Shown here one piece after another: positions 8,672 to 17,873 of a DNA stretch of 64,000 bases. This DNA comes from JAMLJG01 sp035327585 (lineage in GTDB: Bacteria; Verrucomicrobiota; Kiritimatiellia; CAIVKH01). Within the stretch, counting starts at the first letter, position 1; each line of letters begins with the position of its first letter. The notes below the pieces were generated by a model, which did no database searches, was not told where the DNA came from, and saw only the letters and a program-made list of their open reading frames with translations. A program made the translations under genes and the position numbers. The stretch covers positions 1 through 64,000 of the forward strand of contig DAOLDD010000009.1 in the NCBI GenBank assembly GCA_035327585.1, written 5' to 3'.

Positions 8672-10308
8672 GGATCGGACGCCTGCACGCGCTCGCCGTG
8701 TTGCTGGCTGCGGGTGCAGTCGAGGGCGATGTCCTTCGCGTGCTGCGTGACTTCGAGGACGGCGTCGCGCCTTCCGCGCCACCCGTCACATCGGTCGCGG
8801 TGGCGTTGTCGCCGGAAACCGTATACGGCGCCGCGTGCCTGCGCGTGGAAGTGGCGGACGGCTTCAACTGGCGGTGGCGCGGCTGGAGCGGCACGTCGGA
8901 CGCGGCGCTTGATGCCGTTCGCGTGGCCACGCTATCCGCGCCGTATCTTCCACCCACTGCGGATGCGATCCGACTGCGCGTCCGCGTCGCGGCGGGCCGC
9001 GCGATCCTCGCGGTCGGAGGACCGGTCAGCCAGATGGGTCCATCCGATGTCTTCTGCGATCAGCAGCCGGTCGACGCAGCGGATGGCGCGGGCTGGCGCA
9101 CGATTGAGTTTTCGTTGAACCATCGCCTCGCGAGAAATTTCCGTCGCGCCGGATTTACCGCCGGCCTGCCCTTTCTGTCCTACACGCGCTGGGCGCAGGA
9201 GCCGCTCGCGCTCTATTTGGTCGCGCCTGCCGATCCCGCGCCGGTCGGTGCGACGGTGATCTTCATCGACCAGGTCGAAGCGGTCGCGCGCGGGGAGGGG
9301 CGACCATTCCCGCAATTTGAACCGGCGGATATGGAGCAGCTCGCGGTGATCGCCGATTTCGAGGACGAAGGCGACCGTGCGAAGGTTCTCTCCGTGGGCC
9401 ACGGCTACTCGATCCTCGAATCCTTTATCCAGGGCTTCCGACGCCTGCCGGCCGGGGATGCGTCCGCGATGCCCGCGCATGTGCTGCGCGCGTCGCCGTT
9501 CATCCGCGAGGAGGGCCTGCGCTATCCAGCCCCTCGGTACACCTTTGTGCAGGGAGCGACCGGCGGCCGGGCGCTCCAGGCGGAGTGCATCTGGGCGGAG
9601 GAGGGGCAGGTGGTGGCGATCACGGCGCGTGGCGCGGAGAACGCGAACGCGGTTGCCCTCGCGATCAAGCCGGATTTCCCCGCGACCGCGTCCGGCGGCT
9701 ACGCCTTCACGCATGAGGGCCGCCCCGCGAACGCCGTTGATTTCGTCGCTTTTGTCGCGCCGGGCGGCGCGTTTCCCTGGTCCGCGTTCGGGCCGTCGGA
9801 CGAATTGCGGCAGGCGCTGCGCGACAGCGGTTACGTGGGACCGGGTGCAACGTACGACGCCTTGCTGACGACCGATCCGAAGGCGGCGGGCGTGTGCGCG
9901 GCCGGGTTCCGCGCGGCCGGCGATTGGGGATTTTATACCGCGCGCCGCTACGTGTCCGCGGGCGACTGGTCGGACGTGATCGTGCCGCTCGACGACTTTG
10001 TGGCCATACACGGCCAGGGCGCGTGCGCCGCATGGCGCGACGAACGGCGGCCCCTGCGCCCCGGCGACATCGCTGCGATCGGCGTCGTGATGCCGTTCGG
10101 ATCCGGACACGGGACGCTCGCGCTCGACAACCTCGCGTGGGTGCGCGTGCCGCGGGGCGTGGCGCCGTTGCAGTCCTTCTGGCAGGTCCCGCGCGAAGAA
10201 TCTGTCCGCATGCTTCCGCTGCCCCGCTTCACGCAATATGGCGGCTGGTCCCTGATGACGACCGGCGGGCCCGCGCCCGCGCGCCTCCTCGGATCTCCCG
10301 TTCGTTAG
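8668..10308 (+). CDS. Secreted protein with carbohydrate-binding-like beta-sandwich domains
   Basis: The 546-residue protein has a signal peptide (about residues 1-20). The start was chosen at the ATG overlapping the GH36 stop; a longer in-frame extension exists upstream but lies inside GH36. Two regions open with a similar 'DFEDG/DFEDE' strand (near residues 27 and 230). The C-terminal part ends in WSDVIVPLDDF then DIAAIGVVMPF then LALDNLAWV, a pattern typical of jelly-roll modules such as CIA30/CBM11-like folds. No catalytic motif is recognised. It is the last gene of the glycan operon, so it is probably a polysaccharide-binding or structural partner. Function is inferred. Confidence 0.6.
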   Translation: MRIGRLHALAVLLAAGAVEGDVLRVLRDFEDGVAPSAPPVTSVAVALSPETVYGAACLRVEVADGFNWRWRGWSGTSDAALDAVRVATLSAPYLPPTADAIRLRVRVAAGRAILAVGGPVSQMGPSDVFCDQQPVDAADGAGWRTIEFSLNHRLARNFRRAGFTAGLPFLSYTRWAQEPLALYLVAPADPAPVGATVIFIDQVEAVARGEGRPFPQFEPADMEQLAVIADFEDEGDRAKVLSVGHGYSILESFIQGFRRLPAGDASAMPAHVLRASPFIREEGLRYPAPRYTFVQGATGGRALQAECIWAEEGQVVAITARGAENANAVALAIKPDFPATASGGYAFTHEGRPANAVDFVAFVAPGGAFPWSAFGPSDELRQALRDSGYVGPGATYDALLTTDPKAAGVCAAGFRAAGDWGFYTARRYVSAGDWSDVIVPLDDFVAIHGQGACAAWRDERRPLRPGDIAAIGVVMPFGSGHGTLALDNLAWVRVPRGVAPLQSFWQVPREESVRMLPLPRFTQYGGWSLMTTGGPAPARLLGSPVR

Positions 10309-10390
10309 GGTGCGTTGGATTCGCGATATTTGAGAGCCGCTTGGCCGCCTGTCGGCCATCGATAATGACGCCGGGAATATGACGAAAAGG

Positions 10391-10410
10391 GGCAACGAAC
10401 TGTCGTTGCC
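10391..10410. terminator. Hairpin between convergent genes
   Basis: A perfect 8-bp stem (GGCAACGA / TCGTTGCC) with loop ACTG lies between the end of the glycosidase operon and the 3' end of the NYN gene. It can serve both strands. There is no strong T-run. Confidence 0.55.
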
Positions 10411-10482
10411 TCCTGCCGGGGCGTCGTTTCAGCGCTCCAATGATTCAGGTGGCCTCACCAACGCCCGGAGAGGGAATGGGAT

Positions 10483-10950
10483 TCAAGACTCCGGGAAAAA
10501 ATCGCCGAGCGTGAAGCGGCGCGCTGGCGCGCATTTTTTCCGCTGGCGGACGATGTCCTTGTCGAGCCGGTCCATCCACTCGAGAAATGCGACGCACGAC
10601 ATCGCCTGCGCCTCCGCCGCGGTGACGGTGACGCGCTCCAACTGGTCCGCGGTCACCACGCAGATTTCGGACGGCACGGGGTCCGCGTGCACCAGTTGCT
10701 CGATCACGGTGTCGGCCGTTTTGTCCGACGGCGCGTAAACGAGCTGCAGGCGTCCGGTCTGTACCTGTTCGCGACTCGCCTGCCGGCCGTCGAACACCAG
10801 TTCCACCGCGGGGGCGAGCGCGTCGGCGAGCCGGTCGATTTTGCGGATGAGCAGTTCGCGCGCCATGCGCATGTCCCGCGTACGGACGCTGTCGAGCGAG
10901 GGGTCGCGGTGGAGCAGACTGTAGCCGTCAATGATCAGGCGCCGGATCAT
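10483..10950 (-). CDS. YacP-like NYN domain ribonuclease
   Basis: The 155-residue single-domain protein opens with the NYN/PIN motif LIIDGYSLLHR (Asp8). It continues with VELVFDGRQ and then SDKTADTVIEQL, which carries the second acidic cluster, and ends with VVTADQLE. YacP/Rae1-type proteins are metal-dependent RNases linked to ribosome-associated mRNA cleavage or RNA turnover. It lies 18 bp downstream of the LacI gene on the same strand, so the two are probably co-transcribed. Confidence 0.8.
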   Translation of the reverse strand: MIRRLIIDGYSLLHRDPSLDSVRTRDMRMARELLIRKIDRLADALAPAVELVFDGRQASREQVQTGRLQLVYAPSDKTADTVIEQLVHADPVPSEICVVTADQLERVTVTAAEAQAMSCVAFLEWMDRLDKDIVRQRKKCAPARRFTLGDFFPES

Positions 10951-10968
10951 GGGTCGGCGCGCGGCGGA

Positions 10969-11991
10969 TCAGCCTCGCGGTGTTGCAGGCCCGGTCGATT
11001 CACGCAGAACAAGCTGCACGGGAAGCGTCTTTTGCACCTGGTCGGCTTCCTCGTTGAAGAGCGCGATGGCGGTGTCGACGGACATGCTGCCGATGCTGAA
11101 CAGGTCGTGGCGAACCGTCGTCAGCCCCGGGATGGTGAACGCCGCGGAGGGCAGGTCGTCCACGCCGATCACGGAGATATCCTCCGGAACGCGGAGGTTG
11201 CGTTCCCGCAGGCAGCGCAGCGCGCCGATGGCCATCTTGTCATTGCCGCCCATCAGCGCGGTGAGGCCGGGGTGCCGGTTCAGGAGCCAGTGCGCCGCCT
11301 CGTAGCCGCCCTGTTCCGTGAACCATCCATCGGCCCAGGGGATGTCCGTCTCCGCGACGCCCGTGTCCTTGCAGGCGGTGATGAAGTGGTTGCGCAGGTC
11401 CACCGCCGTAAAGGTGTTGGTTCCGCTCAGGAATCCGATCTGCCGGTGTCCCAGGCTGGTGAGATGTTCCGCCGCGAGCCGCGCGGTTTCCACATAGTCC
11501 GCCGCGATGTAGCTCAGGCGGTGTCCGGGCATGTAGTGGTTCACGAGGACGAACGGCAGGCGCTCCTGCTCGATCTGGTGCAGGTACGTGTCATGGATGG
11601 AGGAGCCGATGAACAGCGCCGCGTCGACACGCTTGGATTTAAGGATGTTGAGATACTCACCCGACGAGACAAACCGCTGGTTGGCGACATCCAGGATCAC
11701 CTTGTAGCCGAGTTCGGAGGCGCGATCGTACACACCGCTGACGATTTCGCCGAAGTAGGTGTCGGCGAAGACGTGGTTCAAATCCGGCACCACGACACTC
11801 AGTACGCGGCTCGACTGGGAGGCCAGGCTGCGCGCGAACGCGTTGGGCTGATACTGGTGACGCTCCACCGCCTGCAGGACCTTGTCGCGGGTCGCCGGGC
11901 TGATGCGCGGATTGTTGTTCAGTACCAGGGAAACGGTGCTCAATGAAACGCCGCATTCGCGGGCGATATCCTTGATGGTGGTGCGGGCCAT
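10969..11991 (-). CDS. LacI family transcriptional regulator
   Basis: The 340-residue protein has the classic LacI helix-turn-helix and hinge (residues 2-60: TTIKDIARECGVSLSTVSLV, then AVERHQYQPNAFARSL). A periplasmic-binding-protein-like sensor domain follows, with IGFLSGTNTF and ISVIGVDDLPSA. These regulators bind sugars and control catabolic genes. The glycosidase operon ends about 0.7 kb away in convergent orientation and is a possible target, but no operator could be matched. Confidence 0.92.
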   Translation of the reverse strand: MARTTIKDIARECGVSLSTVSLVLNNNPRISPATRDKVLQAVERHQYQPNAFARSLASQSSRVLSVVVPDLNHVFADTYFGEIVSGVYDRASELGYKVILDVANQRFVSSGEYLNILKSKRVDAALFIGSSIHDTYLHQIEQERLPFVLVNHYMPGHRLSYIAADYVETARLAAEHLTSLGHRQIGFLSGTNTFTAVDLRNHFITACKDTGVAETDIPWADGWFTEQGGYEAAHWLLNRHPGLTALMGGNDKMAIGALRCLRERNLRVPEDISVIGVDDLPSAAFTIPGLTTVRHDLFSIGSMSVDTAIALFNEEADQVQKTLPVQLVLRESTGPATPRG

Positions 11992-12020
11992 GTAGAAATC
12001 CTTTACTTAAACGCATACTG

Positions 12021-12053
12021 GACTTCGCGAGGGTCCGAATCAATCGCGAAGTC
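12021..12053. repeat. Inverted repeat downstream of the acyltransferase gene
   Basis: Two 10-bp arms (GACTTCGCGA / TCGCGAAGTC) are separated by 13 bp. They lie between the stop of the LpxL-type gene and the start of the LacI gene, both on the minus strand. It could be a terminator for the former or an operator for the latter; no T-run follows. Confidence 0.5.
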
Positions 12054-12070
12054 GCCTCATACGCGGCCAA

Positions 12071-13015
12071 TTATGGCGGGTTGGGCGTGGGGTTGTCCGG
12101 CGGCGCGTCGATGGGCGGTTGCGGGCGTGTCCGCCATCGCTTGTGAATCCAAATCCACTGCTCCGGATACCGGCGGATGATGTCCTCCAGTGTTTTCGTG
12201 TAGTGCTGCGTGGCGGCGCGGATGCCGGCCTCGGTCCGATCCGCGGGTGGTTCGATTGGCGGCAGGATGTGGAGCTGGTGCCGCCCGTCCCGCTGGCGGA
12301 TCATGAAGACGGGGAGGACGGGCGTTTTCGCGGCGTAGGACAGAATCGCCAATCCGGGCGTCGTGCAGGCGGGCCGTCCGAAGAAATCGACGAAAATGCC
12401 GCGATGGCGCCGCATGTTCTGGTCGAGGATCAACGCGACGACTTCACGCCGCTTGAGCGCTTTCAGGCAGTCGCGCATCGCGTCTTCGCGGGGCAGGGGA
12501 CGCAGGCCCATGCGTTCGCGCGATTTCCGCCACCAGGCATCCAGCGCCTTGTTCTGGATGGGTCGGACGACGACGTTCAGCGGATTCCAGAGGGAGGCGG
12601 CCGCAAGCCCCATGAGTTCCCAATTGCCGATGTGACCCATCAGCACCAGCGCACCACCGCCGCGTGCGCGCACCGCCTCGGCATGTTCGCGCCCTTCGAT
12701 GTCGACCCAGGTGGGAAAGGATTCAGCCCGGGGACCGGAAAAGTGCAGGCATTCGAGGGGAACCGTGCCGAGGTGGCGGTACACCTCCCGCAGGATGCGC
12801 GCGCGTTCACCCGCGCTGCGCTCCGGCAGACAGCGGTCAAGCGCCTCCCGGACCACATCGCGCCGGTGGCGAAGCACGACACGAAGGAACCAGCCGAGCG
12901 CGCGGCCCGCGCCCAGCATGGCGCGGTAGGGCGCCGCCTGGCAACAGGCGCCGATGATGCGGATGAGCAGAAGGGTCACGCGTCGCATGCTGTTGCGCGT
13001 GCGGGGTGCTGTCAA
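12071..13015 (-). CDS. Lysophospholipid acyltransferase, LpxL/HtrB family
   Basis: The 314-residue protein has an N-terminal membrane segment (about residues 12-30). The acyltransferase motif HIGNWE follows, with His128 and Glu133 (HX4E as in LpxL/HtrB), and later QNMRRHRGIFVDFFGRPA. These enzymes add a secondary acyl chain to lipid A at the inner membrane. The neighbouring glycosyltransferase and sulfotransferase genes support a lipopolysaccharide or surface-glycan locus. The C-terminus is Pro/Asn-rich and probably disordered. Which acyl chain is moved cannot be told. Confidence 0.88.
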   Translation of the reverse strand: MTAPRTRNSMRRVTLLLIRIIGACCQAAPYRAMLGAGRALGWFLRVVLRHRRDVVREALDRCLPERSAGERARILREVYRHLGTVPLECLHFSGPRAESFPTWVDIEGREHAEAVRARGGGALVLMGHIGNWELMGLAAASLWNPLNVVVRPIQNKALDAWWRKSRERMGLRPLPREDAMRDCLKALKRREVVALILDQNMRRHRGIFVDFFGRPACTTPGLAILSYAAKTPVLPVFMIRQRDGRHQLHILPPIEPPADRTEAGIRAATQHYTKTLEDIIRRYPEQWIWIHKRWRTRPQPPIDAPPDNPTPNPP

Positions 13016-13073
13016 ACGCCAAAGCGGGAGGATTCAGGTTGCACCCGCGCGGTTGTTAAGAAAATGTTCCGGC

Positions 13074-14189
13074 ATGCGGGTTTTATTCGTCACGGGACTG
13101 AGCGATCTGCCGGAGGCGCATCTCGCCAAAGGTCTCGCGGCACGTGGCGTTGAGGTGCGGATCCTGGCCTCGAAGAAGGCGATTTATTTCCCCATCTGGG
13201 AGCAGGCCGGCCTGCGGGTGGACCGGTTGGAAATTCATTCGCGGGTGGACCGTGCCGCGGTGGCGGCGCTCCGCGAAGCCGCGTCGGCATTTCAGCCGGA
13301 TGTAGTGCACACCTTCAACACGAAGGCTCTCTCCAGCGCACTCCATGCCTTCAAACGGGAGTCGACTCCACGCATCGTTGCGTACCGGGGTACGACGGGC
13401 CACCTGCATTGGTGGGATTTCGCCATCCGGATGAGCTATCTCCATTCGCGGGTCGACGCGATTTCGTGCGTCGCGGACGCGGTGCGCGAGGATTTGTTGC
13501 GCCACAAGGCGCCCGCGGAAAAGTTGGTGACGATTCGCAAAGGGCACCGGCTTGAATGGTACGCCGGTGCGGCGCCGCCCGCCCGCGGTGAGCTGGGGCT
13601 GAAGGACGAGGCCCTCGTGATCGGCTGTATCGCCAATATGCGCGCGGTGAAAGGAATCCCGGTGCTGCTGGAGGCGATATCGCTGATTCCGGCGGACATT
13701 CCCGTCCAGGTCGCGCTCGTGGGCGAGGTGCGCGATCACGCCGTGCGTGCCGTGCAACAGGTCGGGTCGCTGGCGGGCCGTGTCGTCTTCACGGGGTATC
13801 GCGCCGATGCCACCCGGTTGATCCCGCTGTTTGATGTATTCACCATGCCGTCGCTGGATCGCGAGGGACTTCCCAAGGCCGCGGTGGAGGCGATGGCCCA
13901 GGGGGTGCCGCCGGTGGTCAGCGATGCGGGTGGCCTGCCGGAACTGGTGGAAGACGGGGTCAGCGGGCTTGTCGTTCCCGCCGGATGCGCGAAATCACTC
14001 GCGGATGCGCTGGCGCGTGTGCTGCGCGACGCCGCCCTGCGCAAGCAACTGGCCGCCGGCGCCCGCGCGCAGATCGCCGGCCGCTTTTCGTTCGACCGGA
14101 CCGTGGGGGAGACGCTCCGGCTCTACGAGCGGCTTTGCGCGGGCCAGCCTGCGTCCGCGGATGCCGCGTCTGTGGCCCCGGGGTTGTAG
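13074..14189 (+). CDS. Glycosyltransferase family 4
   Basis: The 371-residue GT-B protein starts at MRVLFVTG. The donor-site motif EGLPKAAVEAMAQG (the EX7E pattern) is at about residues 262-275, followed by SDAGGLPELVEDG. Such enzymes transfer sugars from nucleotide donors to lipid or glycan acceptors at the inner membrane. It diverges from the LpxL-type gene (58 bp between starts). Its last 67 bp overlap the 3' end of the convergent sulfotransferase gene. A role in LPS core or polysaccharide assembly is inferred from these neighbours. Confidence 0.88.
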   Translation: MRVLFVTGLSDLPEAHLAKGLAARGVEVRILASKKAIYFPIWEQAGLRVDRLEIHSRVDRAAVAALREAASAFQPDVVHTFNTKALSSALHAFKRESTPRIVAYRGTTGHLHWWDFAIRMSYLHSRVDAISCVADAVREDLLRHKAPAEKLVTIRKGHRLEWYAGAAPPARGELGLKDEALVIGCIANMRAVKGIPVLLEAISLIPADIPVQVALVGEVRDHAVRAVQQVGSLAGRVVFTGYRADATRLIPLFDVFTMPSLDREGLPKAAVEAMAQGVPPVVSDAGGLPELVEDGVSGLVVPAGCAKSLADALARVLRDAALRKQLAAGARAQIAGRFSFDRTVGETLRLYERLCAGQPASADAASVAPGL

Positions 14190-14998
14190 CCGAAGCGGCG
14201 CATCGTTTCGCCGGCGATTTCCGCCATGACGCCCAATTGTTCCCCGTTGAAAACGCGTCCCCATTTGTCGTTCCGGCTTTGCACGGAATGCGTGTGGGTG
14301 CGGATGTCCGTTTCCGGCCAGTCCGTGTCGCAAAACAGCGCGACCTGCCGGATGCTTGAAACGGGATCGGCCACGAAATCCTCGTAGCGAATTTCCCGGT
14401 ATTGCGCGCGCGGCAATGTTGTGCCGCGGTCGGCCACGGCGCGCACCACGCTGTCCCACTGGTGGGCGACGGCCGCCACGGGGTCGAGCGCAACCCATTG
14501 CCGCCAGTCCGCCGGCCGCACATCCCACCAGCCGTCCGCACCGGTCTTGCCGCCTCGCTTCTCCAGTACCGAACGGCACACCGCGCGCGCGTCGCGGACG
14601 AGGTGGATGAAGCGCGCATCGGGAAAAATTTCGAGCAGGAAATCCATGCGCAGGCCGTTGCGCGGGCACTTGGCCAGGAAGCGCGGATTCCCGTAGAGGC
14701 GCAACACATTCCGGGCCGCCTGCGTGTAGAACGCACGTGCAGCGGGCGTTGCGTCCGCCGCGCCGAGCACGTCCGTGTCGCCCCGGACGAAACGGTCCCA
14801 CATCGACCCCGCCTCGACCGGGCGGTGTTCGCCGCGGTAAAACGGCGAAAGCGCGCGCAGCAGCGGCATGCATACCGGCGCCTTGCGGGTCACCTCGGTG
14901 GTGGTCGCGAACCCCGGCATCCGGGCCAAGATATCGCGGAGAACGGTGGTCCCGCTGCGCGGCATGCCGACGATAAATACAGGACGGTCAATCATCAC
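14123..14998 (-). CDS. PAPS-dependent sulfotransferase family protein
   Basis: The 291-residue protein has the 5'-phosphosulfate loop GMPRSGTT at residues 11-18. The 3'-phosphate motif LVRDARAVCRS is at about 133-143. RYEDFVADP is a further family signature. It would transfer sulfate from PAPS to a glycan or lipid. Its 3' end overlaps the GT4 gene by 67 bp in convergent orientation. The acceptor is unknown; the surrounding envelope genes suggest surface glycan sulfation. Confidence 0.86.
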   Translation of the reverse strand: MMIDRPVFIVGMPRSGTTVLRDILARMPGFATTTEVTRKAPVCMPLLRALSPFYRGEHRPVEAGSMWDRFVRGDTDVLGAADATPAARAFYTQAARNVLRLYGNPRFLAKCPRNGLRMDFLLEIFPDARFIHLVRDARAVCRSVLEKRGGKTGADGWWDVRPADWRQWVALDPVAAVAHQWDSVVRAVADRGTTLPRAQYREIRYEDFVADPVSSIRQVALFCDTDWPETDIRTHTHSVQSRNDKWGRVFNGEQLGVMAEIAGETMRRFGYNPGATDAASADAGWPAQSRS

Positions 14999-15128
14999 GG
15001 ATGTAACTTTCCCTCCCGGGCCGTGGACGCGCGAACCTTATGTCGTACCCGCTCCCGATTGCAATGCGCGGTTTATTGCCTTGCCTCGCCATCCGCGCGG
15101 CGCGTAGCGTGTGCAGCCGTTAAACGCC

Positions 15129-16028
15129 ATGAAAATCAGCGGATTCTCCTTCTGCCGGAACGCGGACAAGTACTACTACCCCGTGGTGGAGTCGATTCGT
15201 TCGGCCCTCCCGATCTGCGACGAATTCGTCGTGGCCGTCGGCCGTGGCGACCCCGATGATCGCACCCGCGAGTTGATCGCGGGCATCGGCGACCCGAAGA
15301 TCCGGATCATCGACACCGAATGGAAGGACCGCGAGAAACTCAAGGGGTGGACGCACAGCCAGCAGACGAACATCGCGCTCAACGCCTGCACCGGCGACTG
15401 GTGCCTGTACGTCCAGTCTGATGAGGTCCTGCACGAACGCGATCTGCCGGTGCTGCGCGCGCGCTGCGAGCAATTGCGGGACGACCCGCGCGTCGAGGGG
15501 CTGTACTTCCGCTACCTGCACTTCTGGGGTGACTACGACCACGTGCACCGCAGCCATGCCTGGTATCCGACGGAAATCCGCATGATCCGCAACGGGCGTG
15601 GCATACAGTCCTACCGCTCCGCGCAGTCGTTCCGGCGCGACGGCCACAAGCTGCGCGCCGCCGCGGCGAATGCCGACATGTACCACTACGGCTGGGTCCG
15701 TCCGCCCGGGGTCATGAAGCGCAAGAAGATCGAGATGAACACCACGCACCACGGCGCGGCCTCCGTCGCCGGGGAACAACCCGACGTGCCATTCGACTAC
15801 GGTGACTTGAACCGCATCCCACGTTTCGACGGCACGCATCCCGCGGTGATGCGGGAGTGGATGGCCCGCTTCGATTGGCGCGATCAGTTGAACTACGGCC
15901 GCCCCACGGACGTCCGCCACCGCCACGACCGCTTCAAATACCGCGTCCTCACCGTCATCGAACAGCGCCTCCTCGGCGGCAACATCCGCCTCGGCGCCCA
16001 ACCCTATCGGCGCATCCGGCGCATTTGA
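15129..16028 (+). CDS. Glycosyltransferase family 2-like protein
   Basis: The protein is about 299 residues. An in-frame GTG 18 bp upstream is also possible. It has a GT-A fold: KISGFSFCRNADKYYYPVVE at the start, then DEFVVAVGRGDPDDRT. The metal-binding motif QSDEVL near residue 97 stands for the DXD, and a long C-terminal part contains HYGWVRPP. It resembles TPR-less GT2 proteins of surface-glycan loci. It diverges from the sulfotransferase gene (130 bp) and is followed by a long palindrome. Acceptor unknown. Confidence 0.78.
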   Translation: MKISGFSFCRNADKYYYPVVESIRSALPICDEFVVAVGRGDPDDRTRELIAGIGDPKIRIIDTEWKDREKLKGWTHSQQTNIALNACTGDWCLYVQSDEVLHERDLPVLRARCEQLRDDPRVEGLYFRYLHFWGDYDHVHRSHAWYPTEIRMIRNGRGIQSYRSAQSFRRDGHKLRAAAANADMYHYGWVRPPGVMKRKKIEMNTTHHGAASVAGEQPDVPFDYGDLNRIPRFDGTHPAVMREWMARFDWRDQLNYGRPTDVRHRHDRFKYRVLTVIEQRLLGGNIRLGAQPYRRIRRI

Positions 16029-16041
16029 GCCCCCAGAAAGG

Positions 16042-16109
16042 CCCCAGAAAGGGGTCAGTCCCACTTATTTACAATATAGTAAATAAGTGGGACTGACCCC
16101 TTTCTGGGG
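16042..16109. repeat. 68-bp perfect palindrome with 30-bp arms
   Basis: Left arm 16042-16071 and right arm 16080-16109 are perfect inverse complements around an 8-nt loop (CAATATAG). The arms contain GGGGTCAGTCCCACTTATTT. A 10-bp partial copy (CCCCAGAAAG) precedes the left arm at 16031. It lies between the GT2 stop and murJ. It resembles palindromes associated with REP/RAYT-type transposases; no transposase gene is nearby. It may also terminate transcription. Confidence 0.85.
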
Positions 16110-16154
16110 GGATTTCGTTGTTTTCTTCGCGGGTGGCTGTGACACATTGCCGCC

Positions 16155-17765
16155 GTGGAAAAGAATCGCGTCATCCGGTCGGCCTTCAAGGTTGGGAGTT
16201 TTACATCGCTCAGCCGCGTGCTGGGGTTGGTCCGTGATATTCTGACGGCCGGGCTGTTTGGCACCAGCTCCGTGATGTCGGACTTCGTTGTCGCGTTCCG
16301 TCTACCCAATCTGTTCAGGGCGCTGTTCGGCGAGGGCGCGTTGTCGTCCGCCTTTGTGCCGGTGTTCATGGCGACGCGCAAACAGGAGGGCGATGAGTCG
16401 GCCTGGCTCCTCGCGCGCAAGACAACCACGCTCCTGGCCGCCTTCCTCCTCGTCCTCGTCCTCCTCCTCGTCCTCGCCACCTTCGCCCTCGAACGCCTGC
16501 ATCCCGATCTCGCCGCCCGCGCACCGCATGTGCTGCCGCTGATGCGCCTGATGCTGCCCTATGTCCTGTTCATCTGCATCGCGGGCCTGCTGATGGCTAT
16601 GCTGAACGCGTGCCACCGCTTCTCGCTGCCCGCCTTCACACCGAGTCTGCTCAATATGGTGTGGATCGGATTCGTCCTGCTGGTCTGCCCGCGTCTCGGC
16701 GGCACCCCGGAACAGCAAATTTATGGCGTTGCCGCGGCGGTCTTCGTCGCCGGCCTGGTGCAGATGGGCGTGCAGGTGCCGGCCCTGATGAACCTCGGCT
16801 TCCGCCCCGGCTTCACGTGGGACACCTCCGACCCGCGCGTGCGCCGCGTGTTCGCCCTGATGGGCCCAACCGCGCTGGGCCAGTCCGTCACGCAGGTGAA
16901 CGTCATGGTCAACACCCTGCTCGCGCGCTGGGCCGCGCCGTGGGCGCCCGCGTCACTGTTTTACGCCGAACGCCTGATCTATCTGCCGCAGGGATTGCTC
17001 GCCACCGCGATGAGCACCGTGCTGCTGCCGGTATTCTCCGGCCACGTCGCGCGCGGCGAACACGCGGAAATGCGGAATACGCTGAACCATGCGCTGCGCA
17101 CGCTGTTGTTCGTGATGATTCCCGCGTCAATCGGCCTGCTCGTCCTTGCGGGGCCCATCGTGCAAATGCTGTTCGGCCGCGGTCGCTTCGACGCCGCCGC
17201 GGTCGCGCACACCGCCATCGCGCTTCAATTCTACGCGCCGGGCCTGATGGTGTTCTGCCTCGCGAAGGTGTTTGTCCCCGCGTTCTACGCCTTGCAGGAC
17301 ACGCGCACGCCGTTCCGCATCGGCCTGCGCGCCGTCGCGTTGAATTTCGTGTTGAACGTCGTCTTCGTAACCACCTGGCCGTACGACTACAAACATGCCG
17401 GCCTCGCGCTGGCCACGGTAATTTCCGAGGGCATGAACGGCCTCACGCTCGCCGTGCTGCTGCACCGCCGGCTCGGTTCACCCGGCTGGGCCACCGTATT
17501 CGCCGCCGCCGCGCGCGCGCTCGGCTGCTCCGCCGTCATGGCCCTGTTGATTAGCCTCGCCCATCCGCTGCTTGCGTCCGCCCTCACCGCGACGGAATTG
17601 CCGACGAAGGTCGTCGAGATCGCCTCGGTGCTTATTGCCATCGCCCTCGGCCTCGCCGCCTACTTCGCCTGCGCATTCCTCATCCGAGCCCCCGAACTCG
17701 CCTTTGCGCGCGACGCCCTGCAGCGCCGCCGCCGCGCCGCGCCGACGATTGCGGATGCCGGTTGA
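16155..17765 (+). CDS. murJ: Lipid II flippase MurJ (MviN)
   Basis: The 536-residue polytopic membrane protein has about 14 hydrophobic segments. The MurJ start region reads SLSRVLGLVRDILTA then FRLPNLFRALFGEGALSSAF. MurJ flips lipid II across the inner membrane for peptidoglycan synthesis. The start codon is GTG at 16155. Conserved Arg residues of the central cavity (SRVLGLVRD, FRLPNLFR) are present. The gene follows the long palindrome and ends about 30 bp before tRNA-Arg, so it stands as a single gene. Confidence 0.94.
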   Translation: MEKNRVIRSAFKVGSFTSLSRVLGLVRDILTAGLFGTSSVMSDFVVAFRLPNLFRALFGEGALSSAFVPVFMATRKQEGDESAWLLARKTTTLLAAFLLVLVLLLVLATFALERLHPDLAARAPHVLPLMRLMLPYVLFICIAGLLMAMLNACHRFSLPAFTPSLLNMVWIGFVLLVCPRLGGTPEQQIYGVAAAVFVAGLVQMGVQVPALMNLGFRPGFTWDTSDPRVRRVFALMGPTALGQSVTQVNVMVNTLLARWAAPWAPASLFYAERLIYLPQGLLATAMSTVLLPVFSGHVARGEHAEMRNTLNHALRTLLFVMIPASIGLLVLAGPIVQMLFGRGRFDAAAVAHTAIALQFYAPGLMVFCLAKVFVPAFYALQDTRTPFRIGLRAVALNFVLNVVFVTTWPYDYKHAGLALATVISEGMNGLTLAVLLHRRLGSPGWATVFAAAARALGCSAVMALLISLAHPLLASALTATELPTKVVEIASVLIAIALGLAAYFACAFLIRAPELAFARDALQRRRRAAPTIADAG

Positions 17766-17793
17766 TGCGGTATACTCGCCGCCGTCTCACATC

Positions 17794-17870
17794 GCCCTCG
17801 TAGCTCAGCTGGACAGAGCATCGGATTTCTACTCCGGCGGTCGCAGGTTCGACTCCTGCCGAGGGCGCCA
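17794..17870 (+). tRNA. tRNA-Arg (anticodon UCU)
   Basis: A 77-nt cloverleaf with encoded CCA. The acceptor stem is GCCCTCG/CGAGGGC. The anticodon stem TCGGA/TCCGG holds loop TTTCTAC with anticodon TCT. The T arm is GCAGG TTCGACT CCTGC. It reads the AGA codon. Confidence 0.96.
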
Positions 17871-17873
17871 CTA

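Noticed and set aside
12954..13073. N-terminal extension of the GT4 gene
   Set aside because: The extra 40 codons overlap the divergent acyltransferase gene; the GT-B fold starts at MRVLFVTG.
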